Positions 26,880 through 35,249 of a stretch of DNA of 64,000 nucleotides are shown piece by piece. The notes beneath the pieces are model-generated. The model saw only the letters and a list, made by a program, of their open reading frames with translations, ran no database searches and was not told the origin of the DNA. The first letter of the stretch is position 1. The number at the start of each line of letters is the position of its first letter. The position numbers and the translations under genes are program-made. The DNA comes from Mycobacterium sp. IS-1264 (GTDB lineage: Bacteria > Actinomycetota > Actinomycetes > Mycobacteriales > Mycobacteriaceae): the NCBI RefSeq assembly GCF_001954195.1, contig NZ_MBES01000056.1, positions 47,471 through 111,470 on the forward strand, read 5' to 3'.

Positions 26880-27419
26880 TTACGCGGAAGTCAGTGCCGG
26901 GTCAGGCTTTTCGGACGACATGGACAGGAAGCCGCGCACGCACCGCGCGGCCAGCAGCCAGTTCGACGGCCTCCTCATGTTCAGCCCGCCCAGCAGCTGC
27001 TTGATCATGGTCAGGGTGTCGAAGTAAATGCGTTCGCACACAAGCGTTTCCGTGTCGTCGAACACGAAGTAGGCATTCATGCGGACCCGGAACCGGCTGC
27101 CGGTGGGCGGAACCTTGCCGAGATAACCGCGGTGTGTGCCCATCAACCAGAACTCGACGATCACCGCGTCGGCGCTGTGTCGCAGCGCGATGATCTCGTG
27201 GTCCTGGTCGGGAAACGCAGTGCGGGTGTAGTGGTAATAGGCGCGCACCGCCTCGTCGCCGTCGTGGACGACCATCTGCGGGATCAGCTCGTAGCGGGGG
27301 TGCGGGAACGTGGACAGCACGTCGTCCCAGGCCTGGCGGACCTCGTCGTGGAAGTGGTCGAGCACGAGTTTCTCGCGGGCGGCCAGCACCTCGGGAGGGG
27401 GAAACGCGGGAATGGTCAC
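26880..27419 (-). CDS. SnoaL/NTF2-like fold protein
   Basis: A 179-residue protein from GTG 27419 ([20 protein letters not shown]). The sequence pattern [40 protein letters not shown] and [20 protein letters not shown] fits the NTF2-like alpha+beta barrel, as in polyketide cyclases and limonene epoxide hydrolases. Such proteins are small-molecule enzymes or binding subunits. It lies between a lipoprotein gene and a P450 gene on the same strand; a role in P450-linked metabolism is possible but not shown. Confidence 0.7.
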   Translation of the reverse strand: MTIPAFPPPEVLAAREKLVLDHFHDEVRQAWDDVLSTFPHPRYELIPQMVVHDGDEAVRAYYHYTRTAFPDQDHEIIALRHSADAVIVEFWLMGTHRGYLGKVPPTGSRFRVRMNAYFVFDDTETLVCERIYFDTLTMIKQLLGGLNMRRPSNWLLAARCVRGFLSMSSEKPDPALTSA

Positions 27420-27448
27420 GCTGGTTAGCGTAAGCCCCGAATTGCCCG

Positions 27449-27508
27449 GCGAGCAGACGCAGAATCGCACGGGATCATTGGCAATTGTGCGATTCTGCGT
27501 CTGCTCGC
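27449..27508. terminator. Long perfect hairpin between P450 and NTF2-like genes
   Basis: Arms 27449-27470 and 27487-27508 are perfectly complementary over 22 bp (arm core GAGCAGACGCAGAATCGCAC) with a 16-nt loop. It follows the stop of the P450 gene (transcribed leftward) and precedes the NTF2-like gene. The size and position suggest a terminator or RNA stabiliser. The core GCAGAATCGCAC recurs near 52151-52191, so it belongs to a small dispersed repeat family. Confidence 0.75.
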
Positions 27509-27512
27509 GGAG

Positions 27513-28823
27513 CTAACCGCGTGGGGGAGTCCAGGCGACCGGCAGGGTCTTGATGCCGTGAATGAATTGCGACAGCAGCCGCGCGGGTTCCTCCGTCGCG
27601 ACGATGTCGGGGATTTCGCGGCGCAATTCGTCGAACGCAACCCGGATCTCCCGTCGGGCCAGGTTGGCGCCGAGGCAGAAATGGGCGCCCCCGCCGCCGA
27701 AGCCGAGATGCGGATTGGGGTCGCGCGTGATGTCGAAAGCCCACGGATTGGCGAACTTTGACTCGTCGCGATTCGCCGAGTTGTACCACAGCGCGACCTT
27801 GTCGCCGGCCGCCATCTTGGTGCCGCTGAGCTCGAAGTCTCGGGTCAGCGTTCGTCGCATGTAGACAACGGGGGAGGCCCACCGCACGATCTCCTCGACC
27901 GCGGTGGGTGCGAGATTCTCGTAGTCCGACCACCACTTTTCGCGTTGCTCGGGATACCGCGACAGGGCCAGCACGCCGTGGCTGATCGCGTTGCGCGTGG
28001 TCTCGTTGCCGGCCACCACCAACAGGATGAAGAAGGACGCGATTTCCGACGACGAAAGCCGGTCCCCGTCGACCTCGGCCTCCACCAGGCTCGTGGTCAG
28101 ATCGTCGTGATGGTTGACGCGCCGGTCCTCCGCCAGCGCGGTGGCGTACGCGCCGATCTCCATCGAAACCCCGATGAACTCCTCGAAATCCGTCGTCAGG
28201 TCGGGGTCCCCGAACCCGAGAATCACGTTGGTCCAATGGAATACGCGCTGATGGTCCTCCTCGGGAATCCCCATCATGTCGCAGATGATCTGCAACGGCA
28301 GCGGCCCGGCGAGCTCGGTGACCAGATCGGCTTCCCCGTCGGGATGATTGGCGATCAGCGAGGCGACCAAGCGGTGCGCCCGCTCGCGCACCGACGCCTC
28401 GATGCGGGCGACCACCTTCGGCGTGAACGCGCGGCTGACGATCGAGCGCAGCCGCTGGTGTCGCGGATCGTCGAGGACGATCATCGAGCCGAAGTACTCG
28501 GCGATCTCGGGCGCATTCTCGTTGATCGTGATGTTGGGGCTGGAGCTGAAGATGTCCGGATGGCGGCTGGCGAAGTGAACGTCGTCGAGCTTGGTCAGCG
28601 CCCAATACCCATTGCCCGACTCGAACCCCTCCATCTCGATGGCGGGCCAGAACGAGATCGGGGCCTCCCGGCGCAAGGTCGCGAACGCGCCGTCGCGAAC
28701 GTCGTCGTCGAGGGCCCAGAAATCAAGCGACTCGAGATGAATGTCGGCAAGCGGGATGTCCGGCGGTGGCGTCCCGTTTTGCCGCGTCGCTATGCCCTTT
28801 TTGGGACCCGTCGTAAGGCTCAC
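27513..28823 (-). CDS. Cytochrome P450 (CYP124/125/126/142-like group)
   Basis: A 436-residue P450. I-helix AGNETTRNAISHG, ExxR in VEEIVRWASP, PERF-type region and haem loop FGGGGAHFCLGANLARRE with Cys383. The overall pattern (DDPRHQRLRSIVSRAFTPK; GNETTRN; WASPVVYMRRT) resembles mycobacterial CYP124/125/126/142, which hydroxylate sterols and branched lipids, but the family cannot be fixed without alignment. No ferredoxin is adjacent. It is followed by the hairpin at 27449-27508. Confidence 0.92.
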   Translation of the reverse strand: MSLTTGPKKGIATRQNGTPPPDIPLADIHLESLDFWALDDDVRDGAFATLRREAPISFWPAIEMEGFESGNGYWALTKLDDVHFASRHPDIFSSSPNITINENAPEIAEYFGSMIVLDDPRHQRLRSIVSRAFTPKVVARIEASVRERAHRLVASLIANHPDGEADLVTELAGPLPLQIICDMMGIPEEDHQRVFHWTNVILGFGDPDLTTDFEEFIGVSMEIGAYATALAEDRRVNHHDDLTTSLVEAEVDGDRLSSSEIASFFILLVVAGNETTRNAISHGVLALSRYPEQREKWWSDYENLAPTAVEEIVRWASPVVYMRRTLTRDFELSGTKMAAGDKVALWYNSANRDESKFANPWAFDITRDPNPHLGFGGGGAHFCLGANLARREIRVAFDELRREIPDIVATEEPARLLSQFIHGIKTLPVAWTPPRG

Positions 28824-28875
28824 CTAGGCCCTCCTTCGCCGTTGAAGAGGTGACACTGGCGAGCCTAGACCGTCG

Positions 28876-29232
28876 TCAGTGCGTACAGAGGGTTCTGGTG
28901 GGTGAGCCCACCGTCGCCGTCGCCTTGCTCACTTCGTTGCCGTCGAGCAGAATCCTGCAGGTCAAGGGGCCCGGCCCCTGTGCGCTGATGACGAATACCT
29001 GGCCCCCGAACGCGGTGAACTGCGTCGACCACGGCAGTGGCGCGTTCACCTGGCGCTGCTGACCGGCATCGGTTTGGTAGGAGATGTATTGCGCGACGCC
29101 GGGACCACTCACCTCGTACTGGACCTTGGGGTTCTGGGGTATGGCGTTGGCCACGCCGCACGCGTTCGCGACCCCGATCCCGATCGCGAACACGAGCGTC
29201 GGTCCGCGCAGATGCTTCGTCATGGATGTCAT
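28876..29232 (-). CDS. MmpS-like secreted protein
   Basis: A 118-residue protein from ATG 29232 (ATG 29223 also possible). After a signal-like N-terminus (LVFAIGIGVANACGVANA) comes the MmpS-type domain: VQYEVSGPGVAQYISYQTDA, then QVNAPLPWSTQFTAFGGQV and a CRILLDGNEVSKATATV end. MmpS proteins partner MmpL transporters in lipid and siderophore export, but no mmpL is adjacent, so this is an orphan MmpS-like protein. Confidence 0.7.
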   Translation of the reverse strand: MTSMTKHLRGPTLVFAIGIGVANACGVANAIPQNPKVQYEVSGPGVAQYISYQTDAGQQRQVNAPLPWSTQFTAFGGQVFVISAQGPGPLTCRILLDGNEVSKATATVGSPTRTLCTH

Positions 29233-29296
29233 CGTGTCATCACGGGCATCGCCTGGTCTATAGGGTGAACGCGGGGCTGACGATCGGAAGGTGCGC

Positions 29297-30376
29297 ATGA
29301 CGGATTCGAAGCGTGTGGTGGTCTGGGGCACTGGCTTCGTCGGCAGGATGGTGATCGCCGAGATCGTCAAGCATCCGGTGTTCGAGTTGGTGGGCGTCGG
29401 CGTCAGCAACCCGGACAAGGTCGGCCGCGACGTCGGCGAGATCTGCGGGTTGCCCGAGCCGGTGGGCATCCTCGCCACCGACGACGTCGACGCCCTGATC
29501 GCGTTGAAGCCCGACGCGTTGGTCCACTACGGCCCGACGGCCATGCACGCCAAGGACAACATCGCGCTGATCACCCGCTTCCTGCGGGCCGGAATCGACG
29601 TGTGCTCCACCGCGATGACGCCGTGGGTCTGGCCGACGATGCACCTCAACCCGCCCAACTGGATCGCGCCGATCACCGAAGCCTGCGAGCTGGGCGAGTC
29701 GTCCTGCTTCACCACCGGCATCGACCCGGGATTCGCCAACGACCTGTTCCCCATGACGCTGATGGGCCTGTGCTCAGAAGTGCGGCGGGTGCGGGCGTCG
29801 GAATTGCTGGACTACACCAACTACGAGGGCGACTACGAAGTCGAGATGGGCATCGGCCGCGAGCCGGAATACAGCCCGATGCTGGAGAACAGTGACGTGT
29901 TGATCTTCGCGTGGGGGGCCACGGTCCCGATGATCGCCCACGCCGCCGGCATCATGCTCGACGAGATCACCACCACCTGGGACAAGTGGGTGACCCCGAC
30001 GGAGCGGCACTCCGCCAGGGGTGTCATCAAGCCGGGACATGTTGCCGCCGTCCGGTTCACCATCAACGGGATCTACCAGGGCGAGACGCGCATCCAGCTC
30101 GAACACGTCAACCGCATCGGGCTCGACGCGGCGCCCGACTGGCCGACGGGACATGACAACGACGTCTACCGGGTCGATATCGAGGGGACGCCGAGCATCT
30201 TCCAGGAGACCGCGTTCCGGTTCACCGACGGCTCGGGCCGCGACGCGGCGACGGCCGGATGCCTGGCGACTGGAATGCGGGCGTTGAACGCTGTTCCCGC
30301 GGTCAACGACCTGCGGCCAGGCTGGGTCACGCCGCTCGACCTGCCGCTGATCGCGGGCGCCGGAAACATCCGGTGA
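29297..30376 (+). CDS. Dihydrodipicolinate reductase-like NAD(P)-binding oxidoreductase
   Basis: A 359-residue protein. Rossmann motif VVVWGTGFVGRMVIAEI at the N-terminus, then a DapB-like N-terminal domain (VVGVSNPDKVGRD-type) and a long C-terminal domain (TPWVWPTMHLNPPNWIAPIT; CFTTGIDPGFANDLFPMTLM). The same architecture is seen in mycobacterial proteins annotated as DapB-like or amine dehydrogenase-like. ATG 29297 is chosen since GGAAG lies 6 nt upstream; GTG 29291 would place it too close. Substrate unknown. The stop overlaps the next gene by 4 nt (GTGA). Confidence 0.82.
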   Translation: MTDSKRVVVWGTGFVGRMVIAEIVKHPVFELVGVGVSNPDKVGRDVGEICGLPEPVGILATDDVDALIALKPDALVHYGPTAMHAKDNIALITRFLRAGIDVCSTAMTPWVWPTMHLNPPNWIAPITEACELGESSCFTTGIDPGFANDLFPMTLMGLCSEVRRVRASELLDYTNYEGDYEVEMGIGREPEYSPMLENSDVLIFAWGATVPMIAHAAGIMLDEITTTWDKWVTPTERHSARGVIKPGHVAAVRFTINGIYQGETRIQLEHVNRIGLDAAPDWPTGHDNDVYRVDIEGTPSIFQETAFRFTDGSGRDAATAGCLATGMRALNAVPAVNDLRPGWVTPLDLPLIAGAGNIR

Positions 30377-31410
30377 CCGGAGCAAGCCCCGCGCTGGGGT
30401 TGTCGGTCGGTGCCACCAACCTGGCGGCCGTCACCGCCGACCACGCCCTTACCCGCAAGCCCGTCCTGACCCTGTATCGGCAACGCTCACCGGAGGTCGG
30501 CGTCCCGTCGGAAAACCCTCAGCTGGGCGAGCCGGGCCTGGTGATCACCGACTTCGTCCAGCGGGTGGGAGACCCGGCCGGAATCGTCGCGGCCGACGGC
30601 TCAACCCATCGCAGCGAGGCATTGCTCGCCGACGGGTTGCGCGCGCTGGCCGTCGCCGCCACCTGTGGACGCGCCTTGCCCGAGAACATCGCGGTGACGT
30701 ATCCCGCCCACTGGGAAGCGACGGCGGTGGACGCCTTGGGCTCGGCGTTGAGCCGGCTGGCCGAATGGTCGAACCGGCCGTTGACCTTGATCTCCGATGC
30801 CGCGGCGGCCCTGTTCGCCGTCCGGGCGAACCCGGGCATACCGGCCCGCGGGACAGTGGCGGTGTGCGATTTCGGCGGCAGCGGGACCAGCATCACGATG
30901 CTGGACGCCGGCGACGATCACCCGGTGGCCGCGACCGTGCGCCACCCCGACTTCTCCGGCGACCTGATCGATCAGGCGGTGCTGACCGCAGTCATGGCGG
31001 TTTTGCCGGACGCGGGCTTTTTCGACCCGCCCGGCACGTCGGCGGTCGGCTCGCTCAGCCGACTGCGCGCCGCCTGCCGAAGCGCCAAGGAGGGGCTCTC
31101 GTCGCACACGGTGGTCGCGCTGGGGTTGCCCGGGGTGAGCGACGAGGTCCGGTTCACCAGGGCTGAATTCGACGGCGCAATCCACGATTCGCTCGACGAT
31201 TTCGTTTCGGTCTTGGATGAAACGTTGGCGCACAACGGAATTCGCGAGTTGGTCGCGGTGATCTCGGTAGGGGGCGGGGCGCATATCCCGGCCGTCACCA
31301 CCACGCTGTCGGGCCATCTTGGGGTGCCGGTTGTCACCACGCCGCGCCCGCACCTGACGGCGGCCGTCGGCGCCGCGCTGCGCGCGGCTGGCGCGGGCGC
31401 CTTAACCTAG
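30373..31410 (+). CDS. Hsp70-like actin-fold ATPase domain protein
   Basis: A 345-residue protein with the ASKHA layout: phosphate-1 strand LGLSVGATNLAAV, connect-1, phosphate-2 VCDFGGSGTSITML, adenosine motif VISVGGGAHIPAVTTTLSGH. The substrate-binding domain of DnaK is absent, so it is an Hsp70 nucleotide-binding domain stand-alone, as in several mycobacterial proteins of unknown function. The GTG start at 30373 overlaps the DapB-like stop (GTGA), implying translational coupling. Confidence 0.8.
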   Translation: MTGASPALGLSVGATNLAAVTADHALTRKPVLTLYRQRSPEVGVPSENPQLGEPGLVITDFVQRVGDPAGIVAADGSTHRSEALLADGLRALAVAATCGRALPENIAVTYPAHWEATAVDALGSALSRLAEWSNRPLTLISDAAAALFAVRANPGIPARGTVAVCDFGGSGTSITMLDAGDDHPVAATVRHPDFSGDLIDQAVLTAVMAVLPDAGFFDPPGTSAVGSLSRLRAACRSAKEGLSSHTVVALGLPGVSDEVRFTRAEFDGAIHDSLDDFVSVLDETLAHNGIRELVAVISVGGGAHIPAVTTTLSGHLGVPVVTTPRPHLTAAVGAALRAAGAGALT

Positions 31411-31411
31411 C

Positions 31412-31876
31412 TCAGCGCTTTTCGCCCTTGTTCTCCTCTTTTGCGGCTTCGCGAAGTTCCTCGTTAAAGGCTTTGTCCTTCTCGATCTGCTCTTGCTTGC
31501 CGAGGTTCTCGGTACCTTGGTCTTCGTCGCCTTGGTCCTCGCCCTGATTCTCGGCTCGGTCCTCGGTGCCTTTGTCGCTCGCGCCTTTGTCGCTCGCGCC
31601 TTTGTCGCTCGCGCCTTTGTCGCTCGCGCCTTTGTCGCTCGCGCCCTGGTCCTCGGCGCCTTCCCCGCCCTTCGGGTTGCCCTCGTCGTCCAGCCAGTCG
31701 TTGACCGCCGTGCCCGAGACCATTCCACTGGTGCCGGGCAGCACCAGGGTGGGCCGGTCTTCGTAGGCCGTCATCATTTCGGCGGCCTTTTCCTTTTGCT
31801 CCTCGTCGGGCTCTGGTTTCTCAGTTAACTGCTGGCCCTCTTCTTGACCAGCGTCTTTGTCGTCCTGCACGCTCAT
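31412..31876 (-). CDS. Acidic low-complexity protein with ASDKG repeats
   Basis: A 154-residue, strongly charged, probably disordered protein. A central run of five identical ASDKG pentapeptides is encoded by an exact 15-nt tandem repeat at 31568-31642. The N-terminal 70 residues contain EKAAEMMTAYEDRPTLVLPG and GTAVNDWLDDEGNP, perhaps a small folded part. The C-terminus is Lys/Glu-rich. Starts at ATG 31876. Function unknown; the coding sense is supported by the clean pentapeptide frame of the repeat. Confidence 0.65.
   Translation of the reverse strand: MSVQDDKDAGQEEGQQLTEKPEPDEEQKEKAAEMMTAYEDRPTLVLPGTSGMVSGTAVNDWLDDEGNPKGGEGAEDQGASDKGASDKGASDKGASDKGASDKGTEDRAENQGEDQGDEDQGTENLGKQEQIEKDKAFNEELREAAKEENKGEKR
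31568..31642. repeat. Five exact 15-nt tandem repeats (ASDKG coding)
   Basis: Unit GCCTTTGTCGCTCGC on the plus strand, repeated five times with no visible change, in frame so that copy-number change would add or remove five residues without a frameshift. The lack of divergence between copies suggests recent expansion or contraction. Confidence 0.9.
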
Positions 31877-32036
31877 GGCGGCTACCCCCTTCCGAGTTGC
31901 AGTCTCGACGGTTGTGATGGGGGTTCCCCCCGCAGCATCGTGCCGAAACTCTCGGCAACGCGTTTGTTTGCCGCCGGATCAGCGCCGGGGTGGGCTTGGC
32001 GCCGCTGGGTGGCGGCGAAAAGCGTTGTGGCAGCTC

Positions 32037-32993
32037 TCAGTTCGGCTTCGGGTAGCTGACGCCGGTGAGTTGTTCGGAAATCTCCCACAGCCGCGCGCTG
32101 TCGTCGTCGTTCTTGGCGTTTGCGGGGACCTTCGCCAGCGCCACGCCGCCCCCAGCGGCCTCATAGAAACCGCTCGGCCCGTAGAACGCACCGCCCTCGG
32201 CGTGGGGCGCGGCGGCCGCGTACAGGGCGGGCAGGATTCCCTCGTCGATCTCTTGCCAGAGGAACGGCGTGAAACGCCAGGACAGCTTGTATAGCCGCTC
32301 CATCAGGGCCGGCTTTTCGCGGCCATGCGACGGGCCGGCAATCTGCAGATTGGTCTTGGTCAGGCCGGGGTGCGCGGCGTTGGAGACGATGCCCCAGCCG
32401 CCCGCGCGACTGCGCTTGTCGAGCTCGCGGGCGAACATCAGCACCGCGAGCTTCGACTGCCCGTAGGCCGACATCGCCGCGTAGGACTTTTCGAATTGCA
32501 GGTCGTCGAAGTGGATCTTGCCGCTCTGCCGGGCCGCGAGGCTGCTCAGCGAGACGACGCGGGATTTTTGGGCGGCGCGCAGCAGCGGCAGCAGGCGCCC
32601 GGTGAGGGCGAAATGCCCGAGATGGTTACTGCCGAACTGCAATTCGAAGCCATCGGCGGTGGTGTCGCGCTCCGGTGGCGTCATCACCCCGGCGTTGTTG
32701 ATCAGGATGTCGATCGGCCGGCCCTCGGCGTTGAGCTGTTCGCCCAACGTGGCGACCGATGCCAGCGACGACAGGTCGAGAGGTTTGATGGTCAATTTGG
32801 CGTCGGGAACCGTGGCGCGGATTTCCTCGATCGCCTTTTCCCCTTTCGCGCGGTTGCGGATCGCCATGACGACGTCGGCGCCGGCCGCGGACAGCCGCCT
32901 GGCCAGCCCGAACCCCAGCCCGCTGTTGGCCCCGGTGATGATCGCCAGCTTCCCCGTCAGGTCCGGCACGGTGGCGACGAGATCCTTGGCCAT
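32037..32993 (-). CDS. Short-chain dehydrogenase/reductase (Rv2263-like)
   Basis: A 318-residue classical-type SDR. The cofactor loop [10 protein letters not shown], the NNAG motif INNAGVMTP, Ser in VSLSSLAA and YxxxK in YGQSKLAVL are present, so it should be catalytically active with NADP(H) or NAD(H). The layout matches retinol dehydrogenase-like SDRs. By position next to the lnt paralogue it corresponds to Rv2263 of M. tuberculosis. The ATG at 32993 has AAGGAG 8 nt upstream. It is divergent from the lnt paralogue. Confidence 0.88.
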   Translation of the reverse strand: MAKDLVATVPDLTGKLAIITGANSGLGFGLARRLSAAGADVVMAIRNRAKGEKAIEEIRATVPDAKLTIKPLDLSSLASVATLGEQLNAEGRPIDILINNAGVMTPPERDTTADGFELQFGSNHLGHFALTGRLLPLLRAAQKSRVVSLSSLAARQSGKIHFDDLQFEKSYAAMSAYGQSKLAVLMFARELDKRSRAGGWGIVSNAAHPGLTKTNLQIAGPSHGREKPALMERLYKLSWRFTPFLWQEIDEGILPALYAAAAPHAEGGAFYGPSGFYEAAGGGVALAKVPANAKNDDDSARLWEISEQLTGVSYPKPN

Positions 32994-33040
32994 GCGTATC
33001 ACTCCTTACTCGATATGAGCCCCGTCTTAGTCTGCTCTTT

Positions 33041-34528
33041 GTGTCGGCTTGTCGACAGCCCGGTCGCGGCTGGGCCGCCGCATTAGCCGCCGGCGCGCTG
33101 CCCACGCTCGCTTTTCCGGCGCCGTCGTGGTGGTGGCTGGCCTGGTTCGGTGTGGTTCCGCTGCTGTTACTGGTGCGGGCGGCGCCTTCGGCGTGGCAGG
33201 CGTCCGTGCGGGCGTGGTGGGGTCTCGGCGGGTTCGTGCTGATTAACCAGTACTGGTTGGTGACCAGCATCGGTCCTCTCCTGGTGCCCTTGGCCGTCGG
33301 GTTCGGCGCGCTCTGGCTGCCGTGGGGGTGGTTCGCGCATCGGTTGTTGGCGCCGCCCGCCACCGTCGGCCGCACTATTGCGGCGTTGGTCGTGTTGCCC
33401 AGCGCGTGGGTGGCGGCCGAGGCGGGGCGGTCGCTGCCATGGCTGGGCGGTCCGTGGGCATCGCTGGGCGCCTCGCAATCCAACCAGCCGGTCACGCTGG
33501 CATCGGCGTCGTTGGGCGGGGTGTGGCTCACGAGTTTCCTTCTGGTTGCTTGTAATACCGCTATCGTCGGCGTAATCGCGCACCGGGAGGTGACCAGTCG
33601 GCTCGTCGCGACGGCGGCCGTGCTGGCGTGTGCGGCGGTGGGGCCCTTGTGGTATCTGCTGGGGCCCGCGCCGGCCGGGGGGTCGACGCTGCGGGTCGCT
33701 TTGGTGCAGCCCGGCGACATCGCCGACTCCGATGCCCGGCTGGCGGCCAGCGAGGCGCTCACCGCGTCGGTCGCCGGCCAGCGACCCGACTTGGTGGTCT
33801 GGGGCGAAAGCAGCGTGGGTCAAGACCTCGTCAGCCATCGCGAGCTGCTGGCCCGGCTCGCCGAGCTGTCCGGGCGAGTCGGTGCGGATCTGTTGGTCAA
33901 CGTCGATGCGCCCGCTCCCGGTGGGGGGATCTACAAGTCGGCGGTGCTCATCGGCGAGCACGGATCGTTGGGCAGCTACCGGAAGACCCGGCTGGTGCCG
34001 TTCGGCGAATACGTGCCGCTGCGAACGCTTTTCGGCTGGATCACCCGCCACAGCAAGGCCGCCGGTGAGGACCGGCAGCGCGGCACCGGGCCCGTGGTGC
34101 TGCGAGTGGGCAGCGTGTCCATCGGACCGTTGATCAGCTACGAGGCGACATTCTCCGACCTCGCCCGGCGCGAGGCTTCACTCGGTGCCGGCCTGCTGGT
34201 GTATCAAAGCTCGACCTCGTCGTTCCAGGGCAGTTGGGCGCAGCCGCAGCTGGCCGCGCAGCCCGCGGTCCGCGCCGTCGAGGCCGGCCGCCCGGCCGTG
34301 CACGCCGGATTGTCCGGGGACAGTTCGGCGTTCGACGCGCGCGGCCGACGGCTGGCGTGGTGTCGGTCGGGCTTTCGGGGGGTCACCGTGGTCGCCGTGC
34401 CGATCGGGTCGTATGCGACGCCGTACCAACGGCTGGGCGACTGGGTGCCGGTGGCGGCGTTCGTGATTGTCGGGGTCGCGGTGTTTCGCTGGCACCGCAT
34501 GGCCCGCGGTGACAAACTGCCTGAATGA
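33041..34528 (+). CDS. Apolipoprotein N-acyltransferase paralogue with Ser in place of the catalytic Cys
   Basis: A 495-residue membrane protein. The first 210 or so residues contain several transmembrane helices and the rest forms a nitrilase domain. Catalytic Glu256 in VVWGESS and Lys315 in YRKTRLVPFGEY are conserved, but the nucleophile position, normally Cys in a CYE motif, is Ser366 in LISYEATFSD. In M. tuberculosis the corresponding locus is split into Rv2262c and Rv2261c, while the active Lnt is the Ppm1-linked protein Rv2051c. It may be inactive or have altered chemistry. GTG start. ATGA overlap with the next gene. Confidence 0.88.
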   Translation: MSACRQPGRGWAAALAAGALPTLAFPAPSWWWLAWFGVVPLLLLVRAAPSAWQASVRAWWGLGGFVLINQYWLVTSIGPLLVPLAVGFGALWLPWGWFAHRLLAPPATVGRTIAALVVLPSAWVAAEAGRSLPWLGGPWASLGASQSNQPVTLASASLGGVWLTSFLLVACNTAIVGVIAHREVTSRLVATAAVLACAAVGPLWYLLGPAPAGGSTLRVALVQPGDIADSDARLAASEALTASVAGQRPDLVVWGESSVGQDLVSHRELLARLAELSGRVGADLLVNVDAPAPGGGIYKSAVLIGEHGSLGSYRKTRLVPFGEYVPLRTLFGWITRHSKAAGEDRQRGTGPVVLRVGSVSIGPLISYEATFSDLARREASLGAGLLVYQSSTSSFQGSWAQPQLAAQPAVRAVEAGRPAVHAGLSGDSSAFDARGRRLAWCRSGFRGVTVVAVPIGSYATPYQRLGDWVPVAAFVIVGVAVFRWHRMARGDKLPE

Positions 34529-35229
34529 GCAGCAGGCGGCTCGCAAAAATCTCGCTCGCCGGGGCCATCGTGATGATGGTCGTCGCGGTGGCCGGCTTCA
34601 TCGTCTCGCTGGTGCTCAACGCGTTCTTCCTGGACAAATACGACGCCTACGGCGAAGTGCCGATCCCAGGGTCGAGCAGCCTGAGCCTGCCCGCCGGTGA
34701 GGTCACCGTCAGCTTCCACACCGTGGTGATCGGCGGGCCCAATGGCGGTCTGCCCGTCCCGCCGCTCGGTGTCACGATCTCGCCGCCCGAGGGGGTGGCG
34801 CAACCGGTGGTGACGGAAAACATCGGCAGCACAACGACGGTCAACAATGACGCACACGTGCGGGTATGGATCGCTCAGATTCCCGCCGCCGGCACCTACA
34901 ACGTCACCACGGACGGCAGGGTCAACGGCTTCATCGAGCCGCGACTTGCCTTCGGGCACAAGAGCTCCTACGGCTATCTGGTGTGGGTGTTCGTGGCCGT
35001 CTTCGTTGTGGGACTGGTCGATTCGATTGTGTCCGGCATGTGGTTGTCGCGCACCCGGCGTAAGGCGGCAACGGCGTTCGTGGCGGTGCATGAGCCTAAA
35101 CCGTATGAGCCGAACGACGAGGGCGTTCGGTTAGAACGGCTGAAAACGCTAGCGGCACTGCGGGATTCCGGGGCATTGACGGAAAGCGAGTTCGAATCCG
35201 AGAAGCGACGGATCCTCGAGGGACACTGA
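34525..35229 (+). CDS. Two-TM protein with C-terminal SHOCT domain
   Basis: A 234-residue protein. One helix at about residues 8-33, then an exported beta-rich domain (about 35-150; VTVSFHTVVIGGPNGGLPVP, VWIAQIPAAGTYNVTTDGRV), a second helix at about 152-175, and a cytoplasmic tail. The last 30 residues, RLERLKTLAALRDSGALTES then EFESEKRRIL, are a SHOCT oligomerisation motif. It starts at ATG 34525, overlapping the Lnt-like stop by 4 nt, so they are translated together. Function unknown. Confidence 0.8.
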   Translation: MSSRRLAKISLAGAIVMMVVAVAGFIVSLVLNAFFLDKYDAYGEVPIPGSSSLSLPAGEVTVSFHTVVIGGPNGGLPVPPLGVTISPPEGVAQPVVTENIGSTTTVNNDAHVRVWIAQIPAAGTYNVTTDGRVNGFIEPRLAFGHKSSYGYLVWVFVAVFVVGLVDSIVSGMWLSRTRRKAATAFVAVHEPKPYEPNDEGVRLERLKTLAALRDSGALTESEFESEKRRILEGH

Positions 35230-35249
35230 GCCCTTGTCGGTGTCGCGTG

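Noticed and set aside
31568..31642. CRISPR-like array
   Set aside because: The units are contiguous without spacers and encode an in-frame pentapeptide; no cas genes are present.
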